From Isoetes taiwanensis (taxonomy: Eukaryota > Streptophyta > Lycopodiopsida > Isoetales > Isoetaceae): a stretch of DNA of 64,000 nucleotides. How positions within the stretch are numbered: the stretch's first letter is position 1; every line of letters starts with the position of its first letter. The stretch is from contig JAJEKV010000040.1 in NCBI GenBank assembly GCA_021234155.1, forward strand, positions 11,241,072-11,305,071, in the 5' to 3' direction. Of the stretch, positions 11,190-22,439 are shown in pieces. The notes under the pieces are model-generated. The model saw only the letters and a program-made list of their open reading frames with translations. It was not told the DNA's origin and did no database searches. The position numbers and the translations under genes were made by a program.

Positions 11190-13960
11190 TCTGAGGCGTC
11201 GTTCAGCGGCCACGTCATTGGCGTCGTTAAGCGGCGTCGCGTAATGAATCGTTAAGCGGCGTTTATAGCGGCATCAATGTGTATCTGGGCGTGTCTTTTT
11301 TATTAAGTTACCAACTTAGATCTATTTGTTTTACATTACTTATGTTTTTATCTATATTGTGAAGGTGGCACAAGATGATCCTTCAAAATAAATCACCTTA
11401 ATATAACATATCCTACTCACCTTGAATTTTAGTTGAGATATTCAATTTTAGGTACACTCATGTGAGTCCCATGCGAGATGTGGCCTTAGGCATAATTAGT
11501 TGGCCAAGCGTCCATGCGGCGTCTTTGTGTTAAGCGGCGTGCCCTTTTTTATTAAGTTTATATGGTAAGTTATTATTATAATTTATAATTATTATACAAA
11601 AAGAAGGATTGTTACCCAGGTGGAGAATTTGTCATTTATGCGATAATCCTAACTGGGAAAATTTTGCTCTTGTGAGCAGGGATGTTGAAGTCCGATTTGC
11701 CTCCCACCTCCGGACATTTTTGTGATAGAAAATGTAAATCAAACTCAAACTTTTATCTTTTCGGCCGAACTTAGATGATTAAAAAGCGGCTTTTCCGCAG
11801 ATGGATGAGGTTGCAATATTCGTCTGCATAAGCGGAGGCAGGAAGAAGCGGCGGGCGTATTTTGGGGCTGATGTGTATCACCAGGCGTGTCTTTTTTTCA
11901 GTAAGTTACCAACTTAGGTCTCCTTTGTTTTATTACACTTATGTTTTTTATCTATATTGTAGTGGCACAAGATAGACCCTTACTTACCAATATAACGCTA
12001 TCCTACTCACCTTGAATTTGAGTTGAAGAGATATTCAATTTAAAAGTACACTCCATAATGAGTCCATCTGAATGTGACCTTTGACAATTAATTTGTTATG
12101 CGGATTTGGGCGGTTAAGCTATACTATTCTAGAGGCAGCCCTATGCTTTCCATTTGGCCGGCCGTTTTTGGTTTATAGCGGCGTGTCTTTTAATTAAGTT
12201 TATTATTATTAGCAATCTTTTTTTTTATCTGACGATGCATGAAATTTTTAGATTTGGCAGCGTTTATAGCGTGTTTACCGGTTCCAAGCGGCGTGTCCTT
12301 TTTTAAGTTAATATTATTACTTAACTTAGATTTGTTCATTACTTATGTATTTTTATCTATTCTTGTTACATGTATCACTTAGATTTCTCTCCATCCTTGT
12401 TTATCTATCACTTTAATAGAAGCAGGACTTGTGCACCGGTAGGCCTTCACACTTGCATACTTTCATACTAAATCAAACACGCGTACTTGAGTCATGGCCT
12501 TAGCGCGCAAACATATGGCTCACAGTTTGCTCTTACGCACATCTGATCTACACAAGGCATACTTGACTACACAGTCCATGCAAAATTTGCAAGAAGAGCT
12601 TCTTTGATTTCACCATATTCTCTGGGTACATGATCACATACAACTTCATATATGGCGTAGTGGATTTGAAGGCAGCGTCTATAACGGCGTCTTAGGTGTT
12701 AAGCGGCGTGCCCTTTTATTAAGTTATAATTATAAGTTATTATTATAATTATAATTATTATTATTATTATACAAGAAGGATTATTTACGGTGGAGGCATC
12801 ATTTATGCGCATTAATCTAGCTGGGAAGCTGCTCTTGAGAGCCGGGGATGTTGAAAGTCGGTTTGCCTCCCACCTCGGACATTTTGTATTTGGTATGAAA
12901 TCAACTCAGAATTTTGCATCGCGCCGGTACATGCATTCATAGTGGTTAAGCGGCGTCTATAGCAACGTCTTTGTGTTAAGCGGCGTGCCCTTTCAAACAT
13001 CTCACGCGAAATCAATTTATTAAACATTTCAAAATGCGATTTCTTAAACCAACTTATCACGCACACCTTTAGAGTATTCTCTTGCCAACCTACATTAAGA
13101 ACACTTGCAAAGCGGGATTATTTGACACCATCCACGAAGTCCACAATACAATAAAATTTATTAAAATTGAACACGAAATTTGGAAGGGAACTATACATAG
13201 CCATAAAGGAATTTAGGAACTTTGAATACAACAATTTTGTGGAGGCAAATTTGTTTTGTTAGATGCCCCTGAGCACAGGCTACTTTTCAACAATTCCTTA
13301 CCAGCCAAGTTAATTATCCTTTCAATGTAGTTGAAAAAAGTTGTTTTATGTTATACGCCAATCATGCCCCCGGAAGGTTCTTAGGTACAAAAGCATTCAT
13401 AGTTTCACATTTTAAATTGATTGTGTTTGACGATCGACAAGCTACGGGATATCGTTGGCTGTCTGTAGGAAGCCTTTACTTTTTGCTATTGGTAACAATG
13501 ATAGAGATAACAAAGAGATGGTGAGAATGATAGTTGGGGAATTGCATCAAATGGAAATATGTGAGGATGGGGAGGAGGCAACTGGGTGCCAATGATTCTT
13601 GGGGTGTGCTTCGATGAAACTCACACATGGGCCGGATAATAATGGAGCACTAGTTGGCAATGATTACTTATGTATTTTATCTATCCTTCTTATCTATCAT
13701 AGATTTCTCTCCATCCTTGTTTATCTATCCACTTTAATAAGCGGACTTGTGCACCATTGAGCTTCTTGCATACTTTCATACTAAATCAAGCTTGCCAATC
13801 ACTTGATCATGGCTATTAGCGGTCTGAAACTATAGCTCACCGGGTTGCTCTTACACAATCTACACAAAGGCATACTTGACTACGGTCCATGCAAAATTTG
13901 CAAGAAGAGCTTCTTTGATTTGCCATATTCTCTAGGTGCATGATCACATACAACTTCATA
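11190..13960. repeat. CACTA left arm with internal duplications (unit A)
   Basis: This is the counterpart of 39300-42150. Three duplicated blocks are visible: about 11275-11470 with 11865-12085; 11520-11730 with 12690-12900; and 12350-12655 with 13680-13965. AACGACG motifs of unit B appear here mostly as AGCGGCG. No transposase coding is present in this arm. Confidence 0.55.
13485..13690 (+). pseudogene. Broken copy of the WG/GW exon-like segment (unit A)
   Basis: This is nearly the same DNA as 41591-41826, which encodes three Trp-Gly motifs. Small indels break the frame here, but GATAGTTGGGGAATTGCATC and GATTCTTGGGGT, which hold two of the WG codon pairs, survive. Confidence 0.4.
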
Positions 13961-14029
13961 TATAGTTTAGCACGGCCTCTTCATAGATTCTTGCTAAGGG
14001 TTTGGACCGCAACGAGGGTTCAGCGGCGT

Positions 14030-17000
14030 CTCACCTTGAATTCGAGTTCGGGGGCCTTGGGGAGGAGGAGATTTGGGGCAAGCGACCTCAGGAGGAGGAT
14101 TTTAGGGTCAGCTCGTCAACACCCCAACCCCACTTGAGACACGGCGCAAGGTCCGGGAATCACGACAAGGAGGGCCTCCGAAAGCGTAAACCACGGCGGG
14201 TTGCGGGGCTCTAGAAAGGGTTTGCACGTTTTACAGGGGAAGTAGAATCCTGATACCATTGCATAGGACGGCGGCAACCGGTAGGAATCTGGGCAAGGGG
14301 CGGCGGGCGGGTTGGGCCTTTCCTCCTCCCGATGTAGCCAAGTAGAAGTGAGCTTTCGCGGTGGCAAGACATTAAATAAATTAATTAATGCGTTACCGCG
14401 AAAATAAATTCCGGTTTTTGCCAGCGGGATCCCTAATTCATCTCCGACTACCACGGCCCAATTTTGAATTTTAGGAGAAGGTCTAGGTCAAAGGGTTAGC
14501 ATTAGAGCGGTCGGGGCGGCGGACTACTTGAGACAGCGGTGGCTTTTCCGCTCCCCAAGTCAAGCGAGGCCGAGGACCTTGCGGGGATCCCTCACAAGAG
14601 GGGAAGTAGGACGAGGGCCGGGATCAAAAAGTTCAGGCGGCTTCCCTTCTGTGGCCGCTCCCATTTGCAGCTATGACCACCCTCCACGGGCAGGTTCCCT
14701 ATCGGCCAGATTGGATCCTCCGGATTGAGGAGCCCCTCTTCCGGAAGGTCAAAAGATTCGGTCCGGTCAGGGAGAACTTGTCAAACGGCGGGGATAGATG
14801 TCGGCCTTGTAGAAACCGCCCTTTATTTTTATGCGTTCAGACACTTAGGGATGTAGAATGGCAAATAGACCACCTTAAATCGTCAGGATAGGCGAAATTA
14901 CCCTAGGGAGCAAGTTACGGTCGGTTTTGCGAAAGAAGAAGGAAACACTCCGCCCTCGGCAGGTATCGCATGCATCCTAGGCCAATTGACTACGAGTGTG
15001 ATGGAAGTAGGCTACTTTAGCGGCTTCTTGGAGTTCGGGTGGTCTTCTGGCCGGGCTTAGTCCCCGAGGGCAATGTCGGCGTTCTGGCGAGTCCATTGGC
15101 CGGTCGGTCGCGATTCCAGGGCCGGAGGAGGTCGCCCGTCAGATCCCCGAGGGCCTTGGGGAGAGAAATTTGGAGACAAGCAGCCTCAGGAGATTTTAGG
15201 GTCGGCGCTCACATGCCCCAACCCACTTCTAAGACACGGCGCCAAGGTCCGTGAGAATCGACAAGGAGAGGGCCTAGAAAGCGTCATGCAGTGGGTTGCC
15301 CGGAGCTCGAAGGGTTCACACGTTTTGGGGGCGGAGTCACAGTACTGTTGCACTTGGGACTTGGCGAGAAGCGGCCCGGTAGAATCTGGGCAAGGGAGCC
15401 CACGTGAGCGGAGTTTGGGCCTTTCCTCTCGATGTGGCAAGTAGAAAAATTAGAGCTTTCTTGATGGCAAGACATTAGTAAGTCGCCAATTAATGCATTG
15501 CGAAAATAAATTCGGTTTTGCCGGTAAGGATCCCTAATTCATCTCCGGCCTGCGGCCCAATTTTGAATTTTGAGGAAGGTCTAGGTCAAAGGGTTAGCGT
15601 GGAAGCGGTCGGGGCAGCGTTGCGAGAACAGCAGAGGCGCACCACTCCCAAGTCAAAGCGAGGCGGGACCTTGCGAGGGGATCCCTCACAAGAGGGAGAG
15701 TCAGGACCCGGGGAGGCGGGATCAAAAGTTCAGGGGCAGCCCTTCGCCCGGCGCTCCCCGAGGGGCTGCGCTAATGACCACCCTCCGGAGCCCGGTTCCC
15801 CTATCGCGGCCGTTGGATCCTCCGTTGAGGGCCCCTCTTGAGGGAAGGGTCCAAAGATTCAGATCGGTCGGAGAACTTGTCAAGCGGGGTAGATCACGAT
15901 GTCGACCTTGTAAGAAGCCCTTGCTGTTTTGTCGTTAGGGCCGCAGGATGCTCAGGAATGTGGAAATAGACCTATAAAATCGTCAGGAATGGCGAAATTA
16001 CCCTAGGGAGCAAGTTACACGATTAGGTTTCTGCGAAGAAGAAGGAAACACTCACGCCCTCCACGGCCGGTATCAGCATGCACATCCTAGGCCAATTGAC
16101 TCTGGCGAGTGTGATGGAAGTGAGAGGCTACTTTGAAGCTTCTTGGAGTTGAATTGGTCTTACGGCCCGCGAGGAACTTGGTCCCAGGGGCAATGTCGGC
16201 GTTACGAGGTCCATTGGCAGAGTCGGTCAGCGCCGGTCCGGGCGGAGGTCGCGCGTCAGATCCCGGGCCCAGCAGGGGAGAGGGTGGGGCAAAGCGGCCT
16301 CAGGAGGATTTTAGGTCGTAGCTCTGGCGTAACACTAACCCCACTTCAAGACACGGTAGCAAAGGTCCGTAGAATCGACAAGGAGAGACCTCCGGCGTAA
16401 ACCGTAGGTTGCGGGCTAGAAGGGGTTTCGTTTGGGGGCGAGGTCTGGTCATTGCACTTAGGACTTGGCAGAAGCGGCCATTGCAGGGAGAATACGAACA
16501 GAGGCCAGCGGGCCGGGTTGGGCTTTCTCCTCTAAGGTGTAGCAGGAAGTAGAAATTAGGGCTTTGCGATGGCAAGACATTACGTAAATTAAGCAATTAA
16601 TGCATTTACCGCGAAATAAATTAGGTTTTGCGGTAAAGGGATCACAAATTCATCTCTCGACTGCATTGAATTTTGAGATTTTGGAGAGGTCTAGGTCGAA
16701 GGGTTAGCATTAGAGCGGTGCGGGGCAGCGGATTGCGAGAACAGCAGAGGCGCACCAGCTTCCCCAAGTCAAGCGAGGCGGGACCTTCGCCGAGGGATCC
16801 CTCCTGAAGTCAGGACCCGGGCGGGATCAAAAAAGTTCCCAGAAGCGGCCCTTCTGGCGGCTCCCCATTTTGCTGCAGCTAATGACCACCCTCCGGGCAG
16901 GTTCCCCTATCAAGCCGTTGGATCCTGGATTCGAGGGCCCCTCTTAGGGAAGGTCAAAAGATTCAGATAGGTCAGGGAGAACTTGTCAAACGGCGGAGAT

Positions 17001-19820
17001 CGATGTCGGCCTTGAAACCGCCTTTACATTTTTGTCGTTGGGGCCGCAGGGATGCTCAGGAATGGCAAATAGACCTACTGCCAAATGCGTCAGGAATGGC
17101 GAAATTACCTAGGGAGCAAGTTACGCGGTCGGTTTTGCGAAGGAAACACTCTCACGCCCTCCACGGCAATTATCCGCATGCATCCTAGGCCAATTGACCC
17201 TACGAGTGTGATGCGTGAGCTACTTTGGCTTCTTGGGAGTTAGGGGTGGTCTTACGGCCGCGGAACTTGAATCCCCGAGGGCAATGTCGTGATTAAGGTC
17301 CATTGGCGGTCGGTCAGCGATTAGGAGAGCGGGAGGTCGCCCGTCGAGTCCCGGGGCCTTGGGGAGGGGGTAGGGCAAGCGCGGCCTCAGGAGAGGTTTT
17401 AGGTCCGCTCACGGCAGCACACAACCCCACTTCAAGACCGCGGCGCCCAAGGTCGGCGAATCGACAAGGAGAGGGCCTCGAAGCGTAAACCACATGGGTT
17501 TGCGGCTCTAGAAGGGTTCACGTTTTGGGGGGCGAGGTCCTGAAGTACGATTGCGCAGGACTTTGGCAGAAAGCGGCTTATTGCAGAGAATGGGCAAGGG
17601 AGGCGGCGGGAGGCGGAGTTTGGACCTTTCCTCCTCAGGTGTGGCAGAGTAGAGAGTGGGGGTGGCAAGACATTAAGTAAATTAGCAATTAATGCATTTA
17701 CTTACGAAAATAAATTCTTGAGTTTTGCCGGTAGGATCCCTAATAATTCATCTCGGCACGGCCCAATTTTGAATTTTAGGAGAAAGGTCTAGATCAAAGG
17801 GTTAGCATTAGAGGCAGTGGAGCAGCGGATTAGGGAACAGCCCATTTCTCCCAAGTCAAGCGAGGCCGAGGACCTTGGGGATCCTCACAAAGAGGGGAGA
17901 GTCAGGACCCAGGCGGGATCAAAAAGTTCGAGGCAGCCCTTCTGGCGGCGCTCCCGGGGCCTGCAGCAGCTAATGACCACCCTCGGGCCAGTTCCCCTAT
18001 GGGGCGGGTTGGATCCTGGATTCGGGGCCCCTCTTGGGAAGGTCCAAAGATTCAGGGTCGGTCAGGGAGAACTTACATCTAAAACCCATGATCACGATGT
18101 AATAAAGCCTTATAGAAACCGCCTTTGTTTTGTAGATTCGGGCAGGGATATAGAATAGCAAATAGACCCTACCAAATCGTCGGAATACGGCGAGGAGTAC
18201 CTAGGAGCAAGTTACCGCGGTCGGTTTTCGCGAAAGAGAAACACTCCACGCCCTCCCACGGCCGATTATCCGCATCCTAGGCCAATTGAGCTTCACGAGT
18301 GTGATGGGGAAGTATGACTGCGCAGCTTCTTGGAGTTGAGATTGGTCTTACGGCCCGCGAACTTAGTCCCGAGGGCAATGTCGATGTTAGTCCATTGGCG
18401 GTCGGTCAGCGGTCCGGAGGAAGCGGAGGAGTCGCCCCGTCAGTCAGGGGGCCTTGGGAGAGAATTTGAAGGGCCGGCAGGCCTCGAGATTTTAAGTCCA
18501 GCGCTGCAAAGCGTCAACACCCCAACCCCACCTTTAGGAACCGCGAGCGCCAAGGTCGACCCGAATCGACAGGAGAGGGCCTCGGCGGCAAAACCGTAGC
18601 AGGTTGCGGGGCTCTAGAAGTTTCACGTTTTGGGGCAGAGTCACGGTCTTACGGCCCGCGGAACTTGATCCCGGGGGCAATGTCGGCGTGCGAGTCCATT
18701 GGCGAGCCAAATCAGCGGTTCGGTGAGGGGAGGTTGCGGAATCCTTCCCGAGGCCTTGGGGAGAGGAAGTGCGGGGCAAGCGACTTCCGGGAGGGGATTT
18801 TGAATGTCGGCGCTCACGGCGTCAACACCCCAACTCACTTCAAGACATAGGCAAAGTCCGTAGAAGATCGACAAGGAGAGGGCCTCCGAAAACGTAAACC
18901 ACTAGCGGGTTGCCGAGGCTCCTAGAAGGGTTTCGTTTGAGGGGCCAGTCACAGTCTTACGGCCGCGGAACTTGATCCCGGGGCAATATGCGGCATTCGA
19001 GTCCATTGAGGCAAATCGCAGTTCGATGAGGGAGGTTGCGTCTTCGGGGCCTTAGGGGAGAGAAATTGAGGGCAAAAGCGACTTCCGGAGGATTTTTAGT
19101 AATGTCGCTGGCTACGGCGTCAACACCTAACTCACTTCAAGACATGGCGCCAAAGTCGTAGAATCGACGAGGAGAGGGCCTCGAAGCGTAAACCACGTGG
19201 GTTGCGGGCTCTAGAAGGGTTTCACGTTTCAGAGGCAGTCTCTGTCTTTTAGCCCGCGGAACTTGGTTTCGAGCAATATCAACGTTACGAGTCATTGTGA
19301 GCCAAATGCGTGGATTCAGGAGGGGAGGTTGCGCGTTCTTCCCGGGGCCTTAGGGAGGGAATTTGGAAGCGACCTCAGGGAGGGATTTTGGGTCAGCTGC
19401 AGCGTCAACACCCCAACTCCACTTCAAGACCGTCGCTAGGTCGGCCCGAATCACGACAAGGAGAGGGCCTCAGCGTAAACCTGTGAGTTACTTGCCCGGG
19501 CTCTAGAAGGGTTTCGTTTTGAAAACGGAGATCTAATATACATTCTTGGGATGGAAACGTGGTAGAAAATTTCTGGCGGCCAGGAAGCATAGCAAGAGGC
19601 CGGCGGAGCGAATTTGGACTGCATACTCCTCGATGTAGCAATTAGAAGTCGATGGCAACACGATTAAATTCATAATTAATGCATTACGAAAATAAATTCT
19701 GATTTTTGCGGTTGGATCCCTAATTCATCTCCAGCACCGCGGCCCAATTTTGAATTTTTGGAAGGTCTAGATCAAAGGGTTAGCATTAGAACGTCGGGGC
19801 GGCGTTCGCGAGCAGCCAGA
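14030..19820 (+). repeat. GC-rich nested satellite, unit A (1.1-kb and 0.3-kb tandem units)
   Basis: The landmark GGGCTCTAGAAGGGTTTCACG recurs, with small changes, near 14209, 15305, 16416, 17509 and 18611 (spacing about 1.1 kb), then near 18919, 19209 and 19501 (spacing about 0.3 kb). Other landmarks such as CCTAGGCCAATTGAC and GGCAAGACATTA repeat with the 1.1-kb period. The block is much richer in G+C than its surroundings. Unit B has two fewer 1.1-kb units. The many short open frames here are not conserved between units and are explained by GC content. Confidence 0.85.
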
Positions 19821-20190
19821 GCTGATTTGGAAAGATTTGGAAGATCGCGATTGACTTCAGAAGCCACAAGAAACATAAATTTAATTGCATTTGCTTCTGC
19901 TCCGATCGGAGTTGGAGAAAAATCAAGCTGATTTGTCCATCCTAAACACTTCTAGAATGTGCATTTGAAGATTTAGAACATGGAAGTGTCCCATTTGTAG
20001 AGCCTACGAGAGAGTCAAACCACAAATAATCTCAATTTGGTTCTACCGATCAAATCCCGAAAGGGAAAATGTCGCGAAACCTCGGCGGGCTCGAAATAGC
20101 AAATCGAGTGAAGAAGCTGATATCAACGGAAGAATGCAAAATATCTTCAAGAATCCTTGAGATCATGTTCATGCATATGTATCAATGCTA
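19815..20190 (+). pseudogene. Ser-rich reading frame, broken copy (unit A)
   Basis: It aligns with 45810-46223, where one frame is open. Here insertions and deletions interrupt it. It shares the segments encoding ACATAAATTTA and GATTTAGAACATGGAAGTG. Not identified. Confidence 0.3.
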
Positions 20191-20800
20191 AGATTTACCC
20201 AGAAAATATAACAATGTACAAAACATAGGTTTATTGAACAAAAGATCCACTTGAACAATTCGGCATATACTCCTCACTGAGCTTGAAAGCATAGTTTCTA
20301 TCGTGAAGTCCTCCACTTGTCCATCCCCTTTGAACCATAGCTCCATGTCAAGTATATGCGGCATCAGCCATGCACATGTCGGCGCTAGTATCATGTTAAT
20401 ACTTTGTTTTTCTGTGGTGCTTCCAAACCACACGACCATCTTTTTTCGAAGCACCCTCGCCGTAACTAGAAACTCAGTTCCTAGCAATTTTAGTCAGAGT
20501 GCCTTCTCACCAATCACATACTTCACTTCCAACACTTTCATCAGGTGATTGGTTGTTTCATAGTCCTCATCTTGAGTGGAGGAGGGTTCCTTGAGGAGGG
20601 GTCCTTCCTTCTCATGCCTCGGCGGCTCCTACACCAAGCTATAGATTAGAAAATAGATAAAATACAATAGAAGTGTATAAAACTCACGGGTGGCAAGCCT
20701 TACTTGTGTGAAGGCGAGGTTCCATATCTCTGCAACAACTTGAATCCTCATCTCCCTCCACGAATACGGTTCAGCGACCAGGAAGCATACCTTCCAGCAG
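20188..20800 (-). pseudogene. Third CACTA gene, better-preserved 3' exon (unit A)
   Basis: A minus-strand frame of about 99 codons is open at 20188-20487 and ends ...LLFNKPMFCTLLYFLGKS. Its counterpart in unit B (46220-46560) is broken, although the DNA is clearly the same. Upstream on the minus strand, near 20700-20800, lies the likely exon homologous to 46690-46790. The position downstream of the transposase on the same strand fits the second gene (TnpA role) of En/Spm-type elements. I do not recognise a domain. Confidence 0.4.
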
Positions 20801-20944
20801 CCATGTATCCCAAAAGCAATAAAGAAAAACTCTCACAATAAAGCAGCCGAAAACTAGGATCAGAGGTGGATTCATGACTCAAATCATAAAAGGAAATGGG
20901 AGGAAAAGGTAGAAGCCCGGCCGATGACTTTTTAAGAGCAATGA

Positions 20945-21045
20945 GGCGTGATTTAAAGGCGTATAGACGTCGTTCAACGGCGTTTAAAGGTCGTTCTTGG
21001 GTCTACTACTTGGCGTTCTCGGCTATATACTTGGCGATGCGTCTG
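20945..21045. repeat. CGTCGTT/AACGACG motif cluster before plus-strand gene (unit A)
   Basis: Short inverted CGTCGTTnAACGAC-like motifs lie here, partly changed to GCGG forms. They correspond to 46918-47030 and sit just upstream of a TATA box. Confidence 0.4.
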
Positions 21046-21080
21046 AAATTTGTTTTGTTTTAGGTATCTTTGAGATGCCA

Positions 21081-21087
21081 TATATAT
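21081..21087 (+). promoter_or_regulatory. TATA box for plus-strand cargo gene (unit A)
   Basis: The sequence CCATATATATTGCC is followed by a CT-rich leader and an ATG in good context at 21198. The same arrangement occurs at 47057 in unit B. Confidence 0.45.
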
Positions 21088-21197
21088 TGCCCTATTAGTC
21101 CTCCGGCTTCTCCATGCGCCCTCCGTCCTCACGCTCCTGGCCTCCAGCTTCCTCCTCCTCCTCGCTTAAAATTGCGGACTCCTCACTACATCTGCCA

Positions 21198-21693
21198 TGG
21201 CGCTTCTCGATGCATGCCCACTTGATCTCACGCGCAGTAGATGCGGTGGCTGGAGCTGAGCGCCTCGATCCCCGGTGGCTAGAGGCGAACCTAACCAAGA
21301 AGGCGGAGTTCCGGCAAGCCGCGGCAAAATTTGCGTGATGAGGGGCAAGAAAGACCTGCATTTCGCATTCTTTGGGAGAACCTTCCCTCAATCTGATTTC
21401 AGTGCGAAGGAAATGCATGAGTGAGCTCGTTATTGCTTGGCCCGGTATGCTAGGGGATAGGGGCCTTTGGGAGGAAACATTTGCTGAAGCCCTACTTTCA
21501 AAAGTTGCACCAGACCAACGGGGCATGCGGGAAGTGCTGTTACATGAATTCAACCCGGAAGCGGACACCACTTGTGGGAGGGCAGGATTCCCATGCCGGG
21601 AGGCTTGTTACGGCCAGGTGGGAGAAATCACCGTCGAGCACCTTCCGAGCCTACTTGAGTGGATCCTGCTTGGATGCTGATATATACCACTAG
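21198..21693 (+). pseudogene. Unidentified plus-strand cargo gene, broken copy (unit A)
   Basis: This is the counterpart of 47169-47681. Both copies have an ATG directly after GCC, a CT-rich leader and the same terminal codons encoding Asp-Ala-Asp-Ile-Tyr-His before TAG. The middle of the frame is shifted by indels. The minus strand is also open for 158 codons (21095-21571), but that frame is not kept in unit B. Confidence 0.35.
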
Positions 21694-22430
21694 ATGTGCC
21701 TTGGCATCACACTTTGTTTTTGTGTATTTGAATTGTGTATGGGTTTTTTATATAATTTTTGTGTATTTTGAAGGGAATACATATATGCCTTGATTTTTAT
21801 TACATATAGATCTTATTTGCATTTTTTGGAAGGGAATCTTCACATTTTATAGATTAATTAAACATAAGTGCTCAGCGTACACATGTGGAACTGCATTAAA
21901 GCTTGCTTGCAAGCCATGGAATTCTATACTAGGATGCCAATTAACTTGGCATAAATGTATGATAACCGAGAGTTGCAATACTAATATTGCCCCTAAATTA
22001 CATGCCAAAAGTATTTTTCTTATTCATATGTGGGAGAAGAAAATATAATAATCATAATAAAGTAATGAAGGTTCAATGCGATGGTAGTCTTCTATCATGA
22101 CAATGATGCGCCCCCCCAACCCCCAACCTCCTATTAGCCCAGCCATCTCTTCTTGCACCTTGAATATGCGGCCGGGGAGGCAGGCACTTACATGGAACTC
22201 TGAACCTGCTGATCTTGCAAAGGATGCGGAGCGAAGGTGACCTACAAAACCTCTATTACATTAGTTCCTTTGTTAATGACATATATAAATTTTATTGCAT
22301 CCAAGTAAACATACTTGTTCATTGCTCAACCCTCCCGCGAGTGTGTCTTGACCCGCGATCACAGGCGAGGATTGAATCTAGTGAATGAGGCCACTCGGTC
22401 TTTAGCGTGTCGTGGCATGAGCACCCGATG
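21694..22430. other. Spacer between cargo gene and transposase 3' end (unit A)
   Basis: AT-rich sequence matching 47682-48400. It may contain transposase 3' untranslated sequence. No gene is supported. Confidence 0.35.
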
Positions 22431-22439
22431 CACAGATCA

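Noticed and set aside
14116-19641. About 25 open frames of 60-125 codons in the GC-rich block
   Set aside because: Frames shift between adjacent repeat units and between units A and B. GC richness alone makes stops rare.
14000-19900. CRISPR array or rDNA spacer as an explanation of the regular repeats
   Set aside because: The repeats are long and contiguous, without a repeat-spacer pattern. No rRNA sequence borders them and the context is a plant transposon.
21095-21571. 158-codon minus-strand frame with an acidic end
   Set aside because: The Glu run comes from a CT-rich leader on the other strand. The frame is broken in unit B, while plus-strand start, stop and TATA box are conserved.
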